Assembly (NCBI RefSeq): GCF_000407605.1
Contig: NZ_ASWO01000007.1
Location: 185,888-249,887, forward strand
Reading direction: 5' to 3'
From: Enterococcus sulfureus ATCC 49903
GTDB lineage: Bacteria > Bacillota > Bacilli > Lactobacillales > Enterococcaceae
DNA length: 64,000 bases
Shown here piece after piece: positions 1-9,153 of this stretch; the first letter of the stretch is position 1; each line of letters starts with the position of its first letter. The notes under the pieces were generated by a model. It did not search any database and had not been told where the DNA came from. It was given only the letters and a program-made list of their open reading frames with translations. A program made the translations under genes and the position numbers.

Positions 1-149
1 ATCATCGTTTTAATAGTTGTCGATTTTCCAGCTCCATTTGGTCCAATAAAGCCAAATACTTCTCCTTTTTCTACATGAAATGAAACGTTTTTGATTGCGG
101 GTTGATGGTGATAATATTTGGAAATTTCGTGTACTTCAATCACATCCAT
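1..149 (-). CDS. ABC transporter ATP-binding protein, N-terminal fragment
   Basis: The gene starts at ATG 149 behind AAAAGGAG and runs off the left edge of the window. The visible 49 residues contain a typical ABC N-terminus (MDVIEVHEISKYY) and a complete Walker A motif (GPNGAGKST). The style matches ATPases of ABC-2 type exporters, but the substrate cannot be read from this fragment and the partner permease lies outside the window. Family assignment is firm; function beyond ATP-driven transport is not known. Confidence 0.9.
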   Translation of the reverse strand, partial: MDVIEVHEISKYYHHQPAIKNVSFHVEKGEVFGFIGPNGAGKSTTIKTM

Positions 150-179
150 ATGTATCACTCCTTTTTTATTTAGTATACA

Positions 180-216
180 ATAAACCTCCTTTCATCAAAA
201 ATAAAAGGAGGTTTAT
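180..216 (-). terminator. Perfect 13-bp hairpin between the sugar operon and the ABC gene
   Basis: Arms at 180-192 and 204-216 are perfectly complementary around an 11-base loop. It follows the last gene of the sugar operon, so it probably ends that transcript. The U-run behind it is weak, and one arm contains an AAAGGAGG-like sequence. Confidence 0.55.
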
Positions 217-219
217 GGC

Positions 220-1272
220 TTATTCAAATGGAAGGATTTGACGTTGTGCATGTGAGTCAAATAATCGTTCGATCAAAGCTAAAACACGACGCACTTCTTT
301 ATGTTTAATAAGAAGTTCACCTTCTTTACAAATCACTTGGTAGACATTCTCATAAAACGTCGTTTCTGGTAGATTCGGAGTTGGAACTGGATAGTTCGTT
401 GTGGCCTCTTCAGATGGTGGTGCCATCGTTTTTGTCAGTCCTGCCCCAGCTTGGATTGGTTTTAACTGATGGTGATCGATTGTTCCTGTTTGCAATACGA
501 GTTCACCAGATAAATCCCAATCGTCAATTTCTAAAGTGCCATCATACCCTTTTACATACCAGCGAGGTAAATGGATAAAATTTGTAGTCCCCACTTCAAC
601 GAGAGCACGTGTACCATCCTCAAAATAAAGATACGCGATAAATCCATCATCGACTTCATTTCCTAATACAAAACTTAACTCTGCCATGACATGAGTGATT
701 GGTGCATCGATCAAATAAAGCAATTGATCCAATAGATGTACGCCCCAATCTAAAAGCATCCCACCACCATGTTTTGCTTCATGACGCCAATCTCCTGGTA
801 TACCGTTCGCACCTTGAACTCGCGATTCGAACTGAAACACCTTTCCTAACTGATTCGTTTGATACGCTTGAGCCACTACTAAAAAATCCGGATCCCAACG
901 GCGATTTTGATGGACGATAAACTCTTTTTGACATTCTTTTGCAACAGCCAAAACTTGGTCTAATTCTTGTGTGTTCATCATTACTGGTTTTTCACAAATT
1001 ACATGTTTTCCTGATGTTAATGCTTGTATCGCAAGTTCTTTGTGACTATCATTCGGTGTTGCAATCAACACGATATCGATCATGGGATCTTCAAATAAGG
1101 CTTCTACAGTATCGTAGCTAAACAAGCCATTTTCTTGTGCTTTAATTCTTTTAGAGGAATCGCTATCGTAAATCCCTTTTATTTCGAATAATTCTTTAGG
1201 GACTAACGTGTTGAGATGATAACTTCCCATTCCGCCGTAGCCAATCAGTGCCAATCGTAATTTTTTTTGCAT
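220..1272 (-). CDS. Gfo/Idh/MocA family oxidoreductase
   Basis: Predicted NAD(P)-dependent sugar or cyclitol dehydrogenase of 350 residues. The N-terminal Rossmann fold has GYGGMG at residues 11-16, and the family EKP motif is at 94-96 (CEKPVMM); the C-terminal half is the Gfo/Idh substrate domain. The start at 1272 is chosen because AAAGGAG lies 7 bases before it; a longer frame starting at 1296 overlaps the upstream gene. It is the last gene of a five-gene minus-strand operon with two TIM-barrel proteins, a ThuA-like protein and a second dehydrogenase of the same family. The pairing suggests oxidation and re-reduction of a sugar ring carbon. The substrate is unknown. Confidence 0.9.
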   Translation of the reverse strand: MQKKLRLALIGYGGMGSYHLNTLVPKELFEIKGIYDSDSSKRIKAQENGLFSYDTVEALFEDPMIDIVLIATPNDSHKELAIQALTSGKHVICEKPVMMNTQELDQVLAVAKECQKEFIVHQNRRWDPDFLVVAQAYQTNQLGKVFQFESRVQGANGIPGDWRHEAKHGGGMLLDWGVHLLDQLLYLIDAPITHVMAELSFVLGNEVDDGFIAYLYFEDGTRALVEVGTTNFIHLPRWYVKGYDGTLEIDDWDLSGELVLQTGTIDHHQLKPIQAGAGLTKTMAPPSEEATTNYPVPTPNLPETTFYENVYQVICKEGELLIKHKEVRRVLALIERLFDSHAQRQILPFE

Positions 1273-1283
1273 GACGTTCTCCT

Positions 1284-2252
1284 TTATGCCCACCATAGGT
1301 CAGTTGGTTGCTCTTGAATCATAATCGATTTTAAATTTGTTACTGCCCGATCAAATCCTTCAGAAATCGACATCAATGGATCTTCATGTTCGATACTTAG
1401 GACATAATCATACTCATATAAACGTAAGGCACTGATAATATTCGACCATTCTGTCATCGAATGTCCACAACCTACAGAACGAAACGTCCATGCACGTGTT
1501 TGGACTTGATCATAAGGTTGCATATCCGTTAGACCGTACATATTGATATTGTCTTGATCTAAATACGTATCTTTTGCATGAAAATGATGAATCGCCTGTT
1601 CTTTTCCTAAAATCTTGATGGCACCTACAGGATCTATTCCCTGCCACCAAAGATGAGAAGGATCTAAATTACAGCCAATATTTTTACCCGCTGCATCGCG
1701 TAATTTTAGCATCGTATACGGCGTATGCGCTAAAAAACCACCGTGAAGTTCGATCCCGATTTTAACTCCAGCTTGTTCACACTGCTCATTAATCATTTTC
1801 CAATAGGGAATCAATTTCTCTTCCCATTGATAGTGATAATTATCTCCATACTCCGTAGGCCATGGCAAGACTGGCCAATTGACACTGGTATCGGTTGCAT
1901 TTCCACCTGAGATACCAGAAAATCCGTTCACGACTGGCACATTCATCAAACTAGCAAGCCGAATCGTTTTTTGTAACAACTCATCTGCGATTTTTGCTTC
2001 TTTAGGGTCAGGTGATAATGGATTATTATGCGCACTAAACGCGCTGATGGTTAAATTTTTATCTGCTAAACGATGAAGATATTCTGTTCTTTTTTGACTA
2101 CTTGCTAGTAGTGCATCGATATCGCAATGGGCATTTCCTGGAAATCCACCAGTCCCAATTTCAACTGTTTGTAGTTCTCGTTTTGCGACTTCTTCAAGCA
2201 TATCATCAAAACTTAGTTGGTTAAATAATGGCGTAAACACACCTAATTTCAT
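1284..2252 (-). CDS. Sugar phosphate isomerase/epimerase family TIM barrel
   Basis: A 322-residue protein of the xylose-isomerase-like/AP endonuclease 2 TIM-barrel superfamily. Metal-binding elements of the family are visible: GIELHGG, NLDPSHLWW, HFHAKD and SIEHEDP supply the usual Glu/Asp/His ligands. It begins directly after the stop of the preceding TIM-barrel gene, with GAGGAAAATTAA before the ATG, and is followed by a Gfo/Idh dehydrogenase, so the genes are co-transcribed. Members of this family isomerise, epimerise or, in some 3-keto-sugar pathways, cleave or rearrange oxidised sugars. The precise reaction here is not known. Confidence 0.85.
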   Translation of the reverse strand: MKLGVFTPLFNQLSFDDMLEEVAKRELQTVEIGTGGFPGNAHCDIDALLASSQKRTEYLHRLADKNLTISAFSAHNNPLSPDPKEAKIADELLQKTIRLASLMNVPVVNGFSGISGGNATDTSVNWPVLPWPTEYGDNYHYQWEEKLIPYWKMINEQCEQAGVKIGIELHGGFLAHTPYTMLKLRDAAGKNIGCNLDPSHLWWQGIDPVGAIKILGKEQAIHHFHAKDTYLDQDNINMYGLTDMQPYDQVQTRAWTFRSVGCGHSMTEWSNIISALRLYEYDYVLSIEHEDPLMSISEGFDRAVTNLKSIMIQEQPTDLWWA

Positions 2253-2993
2253 TTAATTTTCCTCGCTTTCTATTCGCAATCGTTCAAGTGCTTGATAGTT
2301 TTTTTGTGCACTTTCTAAAGGAGCATATGATTGAAATGCTTCTTGCTCCACAATCAACCAGTCAATATTACGTTGGACTGCCCAATCTAGATAGTGTTTG
2401 ATCGGCAAGATGCCAGAAGCAATTTCAGTACTTTCTATCGGCTCTTTTTGCATATCTTTTATGTGTAACCAGCCAATATTTTGTTGATAATGATCTAAGA
2501 AATCAAGGACGCTCTCCTTGGCGTAGGCTACCCAATACGTATCGACTTCTAATGCCAAAGTGGGCACTTCTTCTAATAAGAGATCAAATGCGTGTGGCAC
2601 TACATCAAATTCATGCGCATGATTATGATAGCCTAGACGAAATGGCGTATTGACTAACTTTTCTTGGATCATCGCCATCCGTTTCGCATAGTCTTTCCAC
2701 TCTTCAATGCTATGACCATCTAAATAAGGAACAATCAAGTTGTAATTGCCAATCGTTTCTTCAAACATAAGCACGTTTTCTAATTGCTCTTCTAGTTGTT
2801 CAATAGGATAATGCGTTCCTGAAACTTCTAAGCCTAATTCATCTAAGCACGCTTTGATTTGGGCTGCTGAATGACCAAAGTACCCGGCAAATTCAACACC
2901 TTGATAACCAAAGCGTTTTACATTTTTCAATGCAGTAAGGAGATCTTTTTCACACACTTCTTTAATACTCCACAACTGTAAACTAATTTTCAT
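2253..2993 (-). CDS. Sugar phosphate isomerase/epimerase family TIM barrel (second copy)
   Basis: A 246-residue xylose-isomerase-like TIM barrel, shorter than its neighbour and not a close copy of it. Visible family elements are GVEFAGYFG near the N-terminus, GYHNHAHEF, LEVDTYWV and HIKDM, which match the divalent-metal site of the family. It has a GAGGTG ribosome-binding site and starts four bases after the ThuA-like gene stop. Two different TIM barrels with two Gfo/Idh enzymes argue for a multistep conversion of one sugar or polyol rather than duplication of one step. Substrate unknown. Confidence 0.85.
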   Translation of the reverse strand: MKISLQLWSIKEVCEKDLLTALKNVKRFGYQGVEFAGYFGHSAAQIKACLDELGLEVSGTHYPIEQLEEQLENVLMFEETIGNYNLIVPYLDGHSIEEWKDYAKRMAMIQEKLVNTPFRLGYHNHAHEFDVVPHAFDLLLEEVPTLALEVDTYWVAYAKESVLDFLDHYQQNIGWLHIKDMQKEPIESTEIASGILPIKHYLDWAVQRNIDWLIVEQEAFQSYAPLESAQKNYQALERLRIESEEN

Positions 2994-2997
2994 TCAT

Positions 2998-3714
2998 CTA
3001 CACCTCGAAGTTTTCCAAAGCGTGATGATGCCCATACGTTGGGTAGACACTATCTGTCGGAGCTGCCCAGTAAATCGCATTTTTAATGACCCGTTGGACT
3101 TGTGCATTGTAATAAGATGGATATGTCTCGTGACCTGGTTGGAAATAAAAAATCTTTCCGTTTCCTCGCGTATACGTACATCCACCACGAAATACTTCGC
3201 CGCCTTGATACCAATTAATAAAAATCAATTCATCTGGTGTAGGGATATCAAAATGTTCGCCATACATCTCTTCTTCCTCCAATTCGATCCATTCACCGAT
3301 CCCTTTCGTAATCGGATGGCTCGGTGCGATATTCCAAATTCGACACCGTTCATTGGCTTCACGCCACTTTAAATCACAAGATGTTCCCATCAATTTTTTA
3401 AAGATTTTCGAAAAATGTCCCGAATGTAAAACGATCAATCCCATTCCTTGTAGAACACGAGTGTGCACACGATTGACGATCTCATCGTCCACCTCGTCAT
3501 GCGCGATATGTCCCCACCAAATCAAGACATCGGTTTCATTTAAACGTGCTTCAGTCAGTCCGTGTTCGACTTCATCTAATGTAGCGGTGTGTACCATAAA
3601 TTCTTCGTTTAAAAAAGACTTCAATTGCTCGTGGATTCCTTCAGGATAGACTTCTTTGACTTTTTCATCAGTTTTCTCATGTCGATACTCATTCCAAATC
3701 GTAACGTGGATCAT
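2998..3714 (-). CDS. ThuA-like protein (trehalose utilisation family)
   Basis: A 238-residue protein of the ThuA family, which has a class I glutamine-amidotransferase-like fold without the glutaminase function. Typical features are [15 protein letters not shown], a [11 protein letters not shown] segment at the nucleophile-elbow position and a C-terminal [18 protein letters not shown] segment (here [14 protein letters not shown]). ThuA proteins occur with Gfo/Idh (ThuB-like) dehydrogenases in pathways that oxidise disaccharides or glycosides. The gene overlaps the upstream dehydrogenase stop in an ATGA arrangement, indicating translational coupling. Role in this cluster is inferred from context. 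Confidence 0.85.
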   Translation of the reverse strand: MIHVTIWNEYRHEKTDEKVKEVYPEGIHEQLKSFLNEEFMVHTATLDEVEHGLTEARLNETDVLIWWGHIAHDEVDDEIVNRVHTRVLQGMGLIVLHSGHFSKIFKKLMGTSCDLKWREANERCRIWNIAPSHPITKGIGEWIELEEEEMYGEHFDIPTPDELIFINWYQGGEVFRGGCTYTRGNGKIFYFQPGHETYPSYYNAQVQRVIKNAIYWAAPTDSVYPTYGHHHALENFEV

Positions 3715-4799
3715 GCGCTTACTCCTTTCATCATTACAGGTTCTCCCGTACGTGCCGATTCATAAATCGCTTCTAAAATTTCTGTGACGACTAAAGCTTC
3801 TTCTGGTTTTATAACTGGTTCGGTATCATTTAAAACCGCCTGAATAAACGAGCGTGCTTCTAATACTGCAGGGTCATTTCCTTCTCCTTCATAAAAATCA
3901 ACTCCACCAGTTTCCAATTCGATTTGTTTTTCATAGAGCAGTCCATGGTCTTCTCCATTTATGGTCAAGCCATCGTTCATATCTGCTCCGCCTTTAGTGC
4001 CCATCAAAGTCGTTTTGGCTTCTTTTACATCTAAGCTATTTAATGCCCAACTCGCTTCTAGAAAGATCGTTGCACCATTTTCCATCACTACAAAACCAAA
4101 AGCAGAATCTTCAACAGTGAATTTTTCAGGATCCCAAGCTCCCCAGGCATTTGCAACATTTTCGGTTTTTGATAAATGATGGTACGTATTTCCGACAACA
4201 TATTTTGGTCGATAATTGTTCATCATCCAAAGCGTCAAATCTAAGGCATGTGTCCCGATATCAATCAACGGTCCTCCACCTTGAGCCTCTTCATCTAAAA
4301 AGACTCCCCAAGTAGGGACTGCTCTTCTTCTAATTGCGTGCGCTTTTCCAACGTAGATATCACCTAATGCGCCATCTTGGCACACTTCGTGTAAGTATCG
4401 TGAATCCGTTCGAAATCGATTTTGGTAACCGATCGTTAGTTTTTTCCCACTTTTTTTCGCAGCATCGATCATCGCGCGTGCTTCTTGACTCGTTTTGGCC
4501 ATTGGTTTTTCACACATTACATGTTTATTGGCTTCTAAACTTGCAATACTGATTTCTGCATGTGAGCTATTAGGCGTACATACGTGAATGATATCGATCG
4601 ATGTATCCGTTATCATTTCTTTGTAATCCATATAGACGTTAGCTTCTGGCATTCCATATTGTTCTTTTGCTTTTACTGCACGCTCAATCTCAATATCGCA
4701 AAAGGCAATCAATTCGACTTCTGAAATTTGGCTCAATGCTGGTAAATGTTTTCCATTTGCGATTCCACCACACCCAATAATTCCTACTTTTACTGTCAT
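3711..4799 (-). CDS. Gfo/Idh/MocA family oxidoreductase, first gene of operon
   Basis: A 362-residue NAD(P)-dependent dehydrogenase. The Rossmann motif GCGGIA lies near residues 9-14 and the EKP motif at 97-99 (CEKPMAKTS); YQNRFR and DIGTHALD follow in the C-terminal domain. It opens the operon, with GGAGGG before the ATG and a cre-like site plus promoter region upstream. It is clearly different from the family member at the operon end, so the two may act on different carbons or in opposite directions. AraC-type regulation from the adjacent gene is likely. Substrate unknown. Confidence 0.9.
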   Translation of the reverse strand: MTVKVGIIGCGGIANGKHLPALSQISEVELIAFCDIEIERAVKAKEQYGMPEANVYMDYKEMITDTSIDIIHVCTPNSSHAEISIASLEANKHVMCEKPMAKTSQEARAMIDAAKKSGKKLTIGYQNRFRTDSRYLHEVCQDGALGDIYVGKAHAIRRRAVPTWGVFLDEEAQGGGPLIDIGTHALDLTLWMMNNYRPKYVVGNTYHHLSKTENVANAWGAWDPEKFTVEDSAFGFVVMENGATIFLEASWALNSLDVKEAKTTLMGTKGGADMNDGLTINGEDHGLLYEKQIELETGGVDFYEGEGNDPAVLEARSFIQAVLNDTEPVIKPEEALVVTEILEAIYESARTGEPVMMKGVSA

Positions 4800-4847
4800 T
4801 AAAAAAACCCTCCATTACATTTTGTATACTCTTATCCTACAAAATAT

Positions 4848-4861
4848 AGTGAACGGTTTCT
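4848..4861 (+). promoter_or_regulatory. cre-like site before the sugar operon
   Basis: AGTGAACGGTTTCT matches the core of the CcpA-binding cre consensus (TGWAANCGNTNWCA) except at the outer bases. It sits just upstream of the operon's first gene and suggests glucose repression. Seen by eye only. Confidence 0.45.
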
Positions 4862-4869
4862 TCCTTTAT

Positions 4870-5748
4870 TTAATGGGATTTATTCCCGAATATTGCTTTT
4901 TGAAATTTTAGTGGTGAGATACCGACTTGTTCTTTGAAGACATGATGGAACGTTTTCACACTATGAAACCCTGCACGTTCTGCTACTTCGATCATCGGGC
5001 ATTTCTCATTAGCTAGAATGTATTTGGCTTGATTGATCCGGTACGCCGTTAAAAATTGAACAAAAGTTTGACCCGTATGTTTTTTAAAAAAACGAGCAAA
5101 ATAATAAGGACTAAATCCAACGACATTGGCGACTTCATCTAATGTAATCGGCGTATCAAATTGAGTTTCGATATAAATAAAAACTTCATTTAAACGCTCT
5201 AATGCTTCTTGATTAACTGTAGCTTCAACAAAACTATCTTGATTCTTTTCATTGATTTTTGGAATCTCACGATAATACAAAACAGCAATCTTTAATAAAA
5301 GACTAGTAATCGCATATTCATATCCAATAGGGCACTGCATCATCTCTATGAATAATTGATCGAGTGTTGCACGCATTATTTCTTGTGTTTGACTTGGCCA
5401 CATCACACTGTGAAAATGTGCTTGTTGAAATTGCTGTGGTAACTCATGCATCTCCAAATGTTGGATCATCCCATTACGAAATAAGCTCAAATCAAATTGG
5501 AAAACGCGGCGTTTACTGTGCGGAGAAGCTAAAAAATAGTGCGTTTCTCCACTAGCAAAGACAAAAATTTCTCCTTCGTGTACTTGAAATAGTTTTTGAC
5601 GATAGCCAATCGTAACAGTCCCTTCAACTACATAAATAATTTCGATTTCTTTATGCCAATGAGGAGGAACAACGACTTCTCCTTCATTTTCAAATGTACG
5701 AAAAGGCAAGGACAACGGCCAGGTTGGGATTTCTAAAAACTCACTCAT
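4870..5748 (-). CDS. AraC family transcriptional regulator with cupin sensor
   Basis: A 292-residue regulator. Residues 1-100 form a cupin-like ligand domain (HWHKEIEIIYVVEG, then GETHYF), and the C-terminal 100 residues hold the two helix-turn-helix units of the AraC family (LDEVANVVGFSPYYFARFF and IEVAERAGFHSVKTFHHVF). AAAGGAG precedes the ATG. It is transcribed in the same direction as the adjacent sugar operon but lies upstream of it, so it is the natural candidate activator of that operon. A cre-like site precedes its own start. Confidence 0.92.
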   Translation of the reverse strand: MSEFLEIPTWPLSLPFRTFENEGEVVVPPHWHKEIEIIYVVEGTVTIGYRQKLFQVHEGEIFVFASGETHYFLASPHSKRRVFQFDLSLFRNGMIQHLEMHELPQQFQQAHFHSVMWPSQTQEIMRATLDQLFIEMMQCPIGYEYAITSLLLKIAVLYYREIPKINEKNQDSFVEATVNQEALERLNEVFIYIETQFDTPITLDEVANVVGFSPYYFARFFKKHTGQTFVQFLTAYRINQAKYILANEKCPMIEVAERAGFHSVKTFHHVFKEQVGISPLKFQKAIFGNKSH

Positions 5749-5795
5749 GTCGAGACTCCTTTACTTAAATTCTATTTTTAGTATACCATGTGAAA

Positions 5796-5809
5796 AGAAA
5801 ACGGTTGCT
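5796..5809 (+). promoter_or_regulatory. cre-like site before the AraC gene
   Basis: AGAAAACGGTTGCT fits most core positions of the cre consensus. It lies about 50 bases upstream of the araC-like start and resembles the site in front of the sugar operon, suggesting common CcpA control. Confidence 0.45.
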
Positions 5810-5902
5810 ATTTTTTCATTTCAAGTCATCTAGTCACATGATTCACACCATTTCAGGTATACTAACATCAGAACTTACTTTAATCGATAAAGGAGTATAT
5901 CT

Positions 5903-6160
5903 ATGAAAAAACTTTACCGAAAATGTACACGTTGTTCTTTTTCTGTCTATTTAGCCTTGGCTGTATATTCGTTTTTGATAGGAATGTTTTTGACCCTTTT
6001 AGATAGTAGTCAATGGCTTTATCAACTTCTAAATCCTACTTTACCGATGCTTTTTCATCATGCATGGTGTTTTCCTCTAGGTATGTTTTTACGTTATCTT
6101 TCACTTGTATTCTTGGCTTTTTCCTTAATTTTAGTGACGTTTATCAATAAAATCGAATAA
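5903..6160 (+). CDS. Small membrane protein, unknown function
   Basis: An 85-residue protein with an ATG start behind AAAGGAG. It has a basic, cysteine-containing N-terminus (KKLYRKCTRC) and two hydrophobic stretches, about residues 13-35 and 60-80, that look like transmembrane helices. It resembles no family I can name. It ends about 45 bases before the operator palindrome of the drug exporter gene and is probably a separate unit. Confidence 0.6.
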   Translation: MKKLYRKCTRCSFSVYLALAVYSFLIGMFLTLLDSSQWLYQLLNPTLPMLFHHAWCFPLGMFLRYLSLVFLAFSLILVTFINKIE

Positions 6161-6202
6161 CAAATATTTTTTAATAAAAACTTGAGTCTTTGTCTTGCTT
6201 TA

Positions 6203-6223
6203 AAAGTGACAAAGTGTCACTTT
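6203..6223. promoter_or_regulatory. TetR-type operator before the MFS exporter
   Basis: AAAGTGACA and TGTCACTTT form a perfect inverted repeat around the spacer AAG. The core GTGACA-N3-TGTCAC matches the paired sites in front of the TetR gene at 52.1 kb. The exporter gene starts 55 bases downstream. Confidence 0.65.
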
Positions 6224-6277
6224 AGCGGTATACTAAACAACGAATCAATCAATTACATTAAATTTGAGGTGAAAACT

Positions 6278-7876
6278 ATGGAAAAAACAACGAAATCTTT
6301 TCCACATAAGTGGTGGGCATTAACGGTTTTAGCACTATCTGTTTCGTTAGTCGTCATTGATGGAACGATCGTCAATGTCTCTTTACCTGTGATCATGCGA
6401 GATCTAAATTTAGATTTTACAGACGCAGAATGGATCATTACTCTTTATTCTTTAATTTTTTCTGCACTTTTGATTACAATGGGTCGAATCGCTGACCACG
6501 TCGGACGTAAAAAAGTCTTAATTACGGGAATTATTATTTTTATTGCTGGTTCTATTTTAGCTAGTTTTTCAACAGATATTACGACGATGTTAATCGCGCG
6601 TGCTTTACAAGGAATTGGCGGTGCTGTTGTATTGCCAACAACTTTATCTGCAGTGAATTCTCTATTTTTCGGTAAAGATCGGATCTTAGCATTTGCGGTA
6701 TGGGGATCTGTAATTTCCGGTATGGCTGCTTTAGGACCTTTACTAGGTGGATATTTTACAACGTATTTGAATTGGCATTGGATTTTTTATATCAACCTGC
6801 CAATTGGGATTTTCATTATTCTAGTAGCACTTAAAGTCTTACCTGAAACATATGGTGAGAAAATGACAAATGGTTTTGATATCCTAGGATTTCTTTTATC
6901 TACTGCTAGCTTGTTGCTATTAGTATTCGGAATCATCGAAGGCCGCAATTACGGCTGGTGGACTGTCAAAGGAGATCATCCAACATTTTTAGGATTATCG
7001 ATCATTCCTTTCTTATTAGCAGCCGGTCTGATTTTGATGGCGATCTTCTTATTTTGGGAAAATCATCTTCGTAAACAACACAAGTCCGTTTTGTTAAATT
7101 TAAGTTTGTTCTCTTTCCAAAGCTTCTCGTTAGGAAATATTGTAGCGGGTGTTGTCGCTATCGGAGAATCTGGCTTATTGTTCTTACTTCCATTATTCTT
7201 ACAAAATATTTTAAATCTTTCTCCAATGAAATCTGGTGGTATTCTAGCCGTGATGGGTGTAGGAGCGTTCTTTGCTGGAGGTTCAGCTTCCTTTATCGTA
7301 CAAAAAACTTCCGCACGTTTTGTCGTTTCATTGGGATTATTACTTGAAACATTAGGCTTTGTAGGATTCTTTTTAACTGTTGATCCAGGAATCTCTTTAT
7401 GGGTCATTATTTTATGGCTAGTCGTTTACGGATTTGGATTAGGATTGGCTTCAGCTCAGTTGACTTCGATCGTCTTGCAAGATGTGCCAACGACTCAATC
7501 TGGTCAAGCTTCTTCTGTTCAATCGACCATTCGTCAAATTGGTTCCGCTCTTGGCATCGCAATCATTGGTACGATTTTTGTTAGCTATCTACAACACGAT
7601 GTCCCTTCTTCTTTAAATCAATATGAACTTGCACAACCCGTACAAACAATGGTTGAGAAATCCGTCATCGATAGTGCAGGCTCCTCTATTCCTGGACTAC
7701 GTGAAGTTCCTGCTGAAAAATTGGCGATTACCCAAGAAACAAAAACAAACGTATTTGATAAGATCGATGCTACTTTTACAACGAGTGTTGCCAAAACAAT
7801 TGGGATCTCTTCACTCATTATGTTATTAAGCTTCTTCTTAACATTTGGACTTGGGAAAAAGAAAAAAGAAAACTAA
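6278..7876 (+). CDS. MFS drug transporter, DHA2 (EmrB/QacA) family
   Basis: A 532-residue, 14-helix major facilitator of the DHA2 drug:H+ antiporter family. Motif A (GRIADHVGRKKVL), the DGTIVNVSLP segment of helix 1 and the motif C-like GPLLGGYF are all visible. The start at 6278 has GAGGTG seven bases upstream; a longer frame from 6182 would run through the operator and is rejected. No regulator gene is adjacent, but the operator upstream matches sites at the TetR gene near 52.1 kb, so control in trans is likely. The substrate cannot be predicted. Confidence 0.92.
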   Translation: MEKTTKSFPHKWWALTVLALSVSLVVIDGTIVNVSLPVIMRDLNLDFTDAEWIITLYSLIFSALLITMGRIADHVGRKKVLITGIIIFIAGSILASFSTDITTMLIARALQGIGGAVVLPTTLSAVNSLFFGKDRILAFAVWGSVISGMAALGPLLGGYFTTYLNWHWIFYINLPIGIFIILVALKVLPETYGEKMTNGFDILGFLLSTASLLLLVFGIIEGRNYGWWTVKGDHPTFLGLSIIPFLLAAGLILMAIFLFWENHLRKQHKSVLLNLSLFSFQSFSLGNIVAGVVAIGESGLLFLLPLFLQNILNLSPMKSGGILAVMGVGAFFAGGSASFIVQKTSARFVVSLGLLLETLGFVGFFLTVDPGISLWVIILWLVVYGFGLGLASAQLTSIVLQDVPTTQSGQASSVQSTIRQIGSALGIAIIGTIFVSYLQHDVPSSLNQYELAQPVQTMVEKSVIDSAGSSIPGLREVPAEKLAITQETKTNVFDKIDATFTTSVAKTIGISSLIMLLSFFLTFGLGKKKKEN

Positions 7877-7878
7877 AG

Positions 7879-7918
7879 AACTGCTCTGATCAATAGATCA
7901 GAGCAGTTTAATTTTTTT
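7879..7918 (+). terminator. Terminator of the MFS gene
   Basis: Perfect 13-bp stem (7879-7891 with 7896-7908) followed by TAATTTTTTT. It also abuts the stop of the convergent gene and may serve both. Confidence 0.88.
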
Positions 7919-8285
7919 CATTTAAATAGTGCATCGTTTTTGGAACCAAATAGCGTAAATGCCACCAAATCAATAGAAAAAAGCAACTCGGAAGGACTAA
8001 ATCGATCCATAAGGTATATCTATTTTGAATCAAACGATTGACGATATACGTTGCATACCAACTACAATAGAGACTCAGCGAGATATCACGAAAATAATAA
8101 ACTTTTCGTTGTACAGATTTTTTTAACTGGATATCGTATTTTAAAGCAAAGTTTTGAGGATCGATCATCAATGTAATCAATGTTCCAAAAATACCAAGTT
8201 TACCTGTACGATCCGCTGCTACGATAAAAAAAGAGAGAATCATCACAATTGGTACGTATTTTAGCCCTTCTTTACATACTCGCAT
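7908..8285 (-). CDS. Membrane protein, unknown function
   Basis: A 125-residue protein with AAAGGA before the ATG. Hydrophobic segments near residues 8-24, 26-42, 72-86 and 92-112 suggest three to four membrane helices. It has no motif I can assign. It is convergent with the MFS gene and divergent from the GNAT gene, so it stands alone. Confidence 0.7.
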   Translation of the reverse strand: MRVCKEGLKYVPIVMILSFFIVAADRTGKLGIFGTLITLMIDPQNFALKYDIQLKKSVQRKVYYFRDISLSLYCSWYATYIVNRLIQNRYTLWIDLVLPSCFFLLIWWHLRYLVPKTMHYLNEKN

Positions 8286-8430
8286 ATGATCTGTCCTTTC
8301 TCTTTACTCTTCCTTTAAGCCTACTAAAATCGAAGGGATTCAACCATTGATTAATCACGATCTACGCTATCAATTTTGTTATCTGAGTATAAACAATGTG
8401 CTATACTACATCTAAAAAGGTGGATTTCAA

Positions 8431-8892
8431 ATGAAACTTCTCCCAATGACACAAGACATTTATCCTATTTATTTAAAACAAGCAATCAAAGATTTTGCTG
8501 AAGATAAAGTCCAAGCAAAAACATGGAACAAAGAAGAGGCACTTGCGCTTTCTAAAGCTAGCTTTCGCTCTTTATTACCGGAAGGATTAGCTACTAAAGG
8601 ACATTATTTATTGACTATTGCATTAGCTGATCAAGCGATTGGCTATACTTGGATTTATTTTGAATCAGAAAACACAGAGGAAGCCTTTGTCTATGATTTT
8701 TTACTCGTTGAAGACTATCGTGGTAAAGGATACGGTCAAGAAGCCATGCAAGCAATCAAGGTGTTTTGTAGTCAGTTAGGGGCTACAAAACTTTCATTGC
8801 ATGTATTTGGTCATAACCAGCGTGCTTTACATGTTTATGAAAAAGTAGGATTTCAAATTACCGATTATTCGTTAAGTGTTGATTTAGTTTAG
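8431..8892 (+). CDS. GNAT family N-acetyltransferase
   Basis: A 153-residue acetyl-CoA-dependent acetyltransferase. The acetyl-CoA-binding motif A is clear (VEDYRGKGYGQEAMQ), followed by the motif B region LHVFGHNQRALHVYEKVGF, which is characteristic of RimI-like and antibiotic/amine acetyltransferases. The ribosome-binding site is AAGGTGG. The acceptor substrate is unknown; context gives no clue. Confidence 0.9.
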   Translation: MKLLPMTQDIYPIYLKQAIKDFAEDKVQAKTWNKEEALALSKASFRSLLPEGLATKGHYLLTIALADQAIGYTWIYFESENTEEAFVYDFLLVEDYRGKGYGQEAMQAIKVFCSQLGATKLSLHVFGHNQRALHVYEKVGFQITDYSLSVDLV

Positions 8893-8949
8893 GTAAACTT
8901 AAGGTTGGGCTTTTATACTAGCTGTATACCAACTAAAGGAGTGTTGTTT

Positions 8950-9093
8950 ATGATCTCAACTCAATTTACTGTACCTGTTTCTCAATTAGAAAGTTACATT
9001 ACAAAAAGGATTACACTAGATTACCAAGTGGTTCCTTTATCAAAAAAAGAAGAAGAATTTTTAGCGCTTTATCCAATTGAAACCAGTTATTAA
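8950..9093 (+). CDS. Small protein, unknown function
   Basis: A 47-residue hydrophilic protein starting at ATG 8950 with AAAGGAG eight bases upstream; an in-frame earlier start at 8905 lacks such a site. Residues are mixed polar with a KKEEEF segment. The strong ribosome-binding site is the main support. It lies 57 bases after the GNAT gene and may share its transcript. Confidence 0.5.
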   Translation: MISTQFTVPVSQLESYITKRITLDYQVVPLSKKEEEFLALYPIETSY

Positions 9094-9153
9094 TTGTTGA
9101 ATCAGTTAGAAAAGCGTATACTTAAGAAAAGGGTTTCTTAAGGAGTGAGCAGG

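Noticed and set aside
6182..6277. N-terminal extension of the MFS transporter
   Set aside because: It would translate through the operator palindrome and promoter; a good ribosome-binding site exists for 6278.
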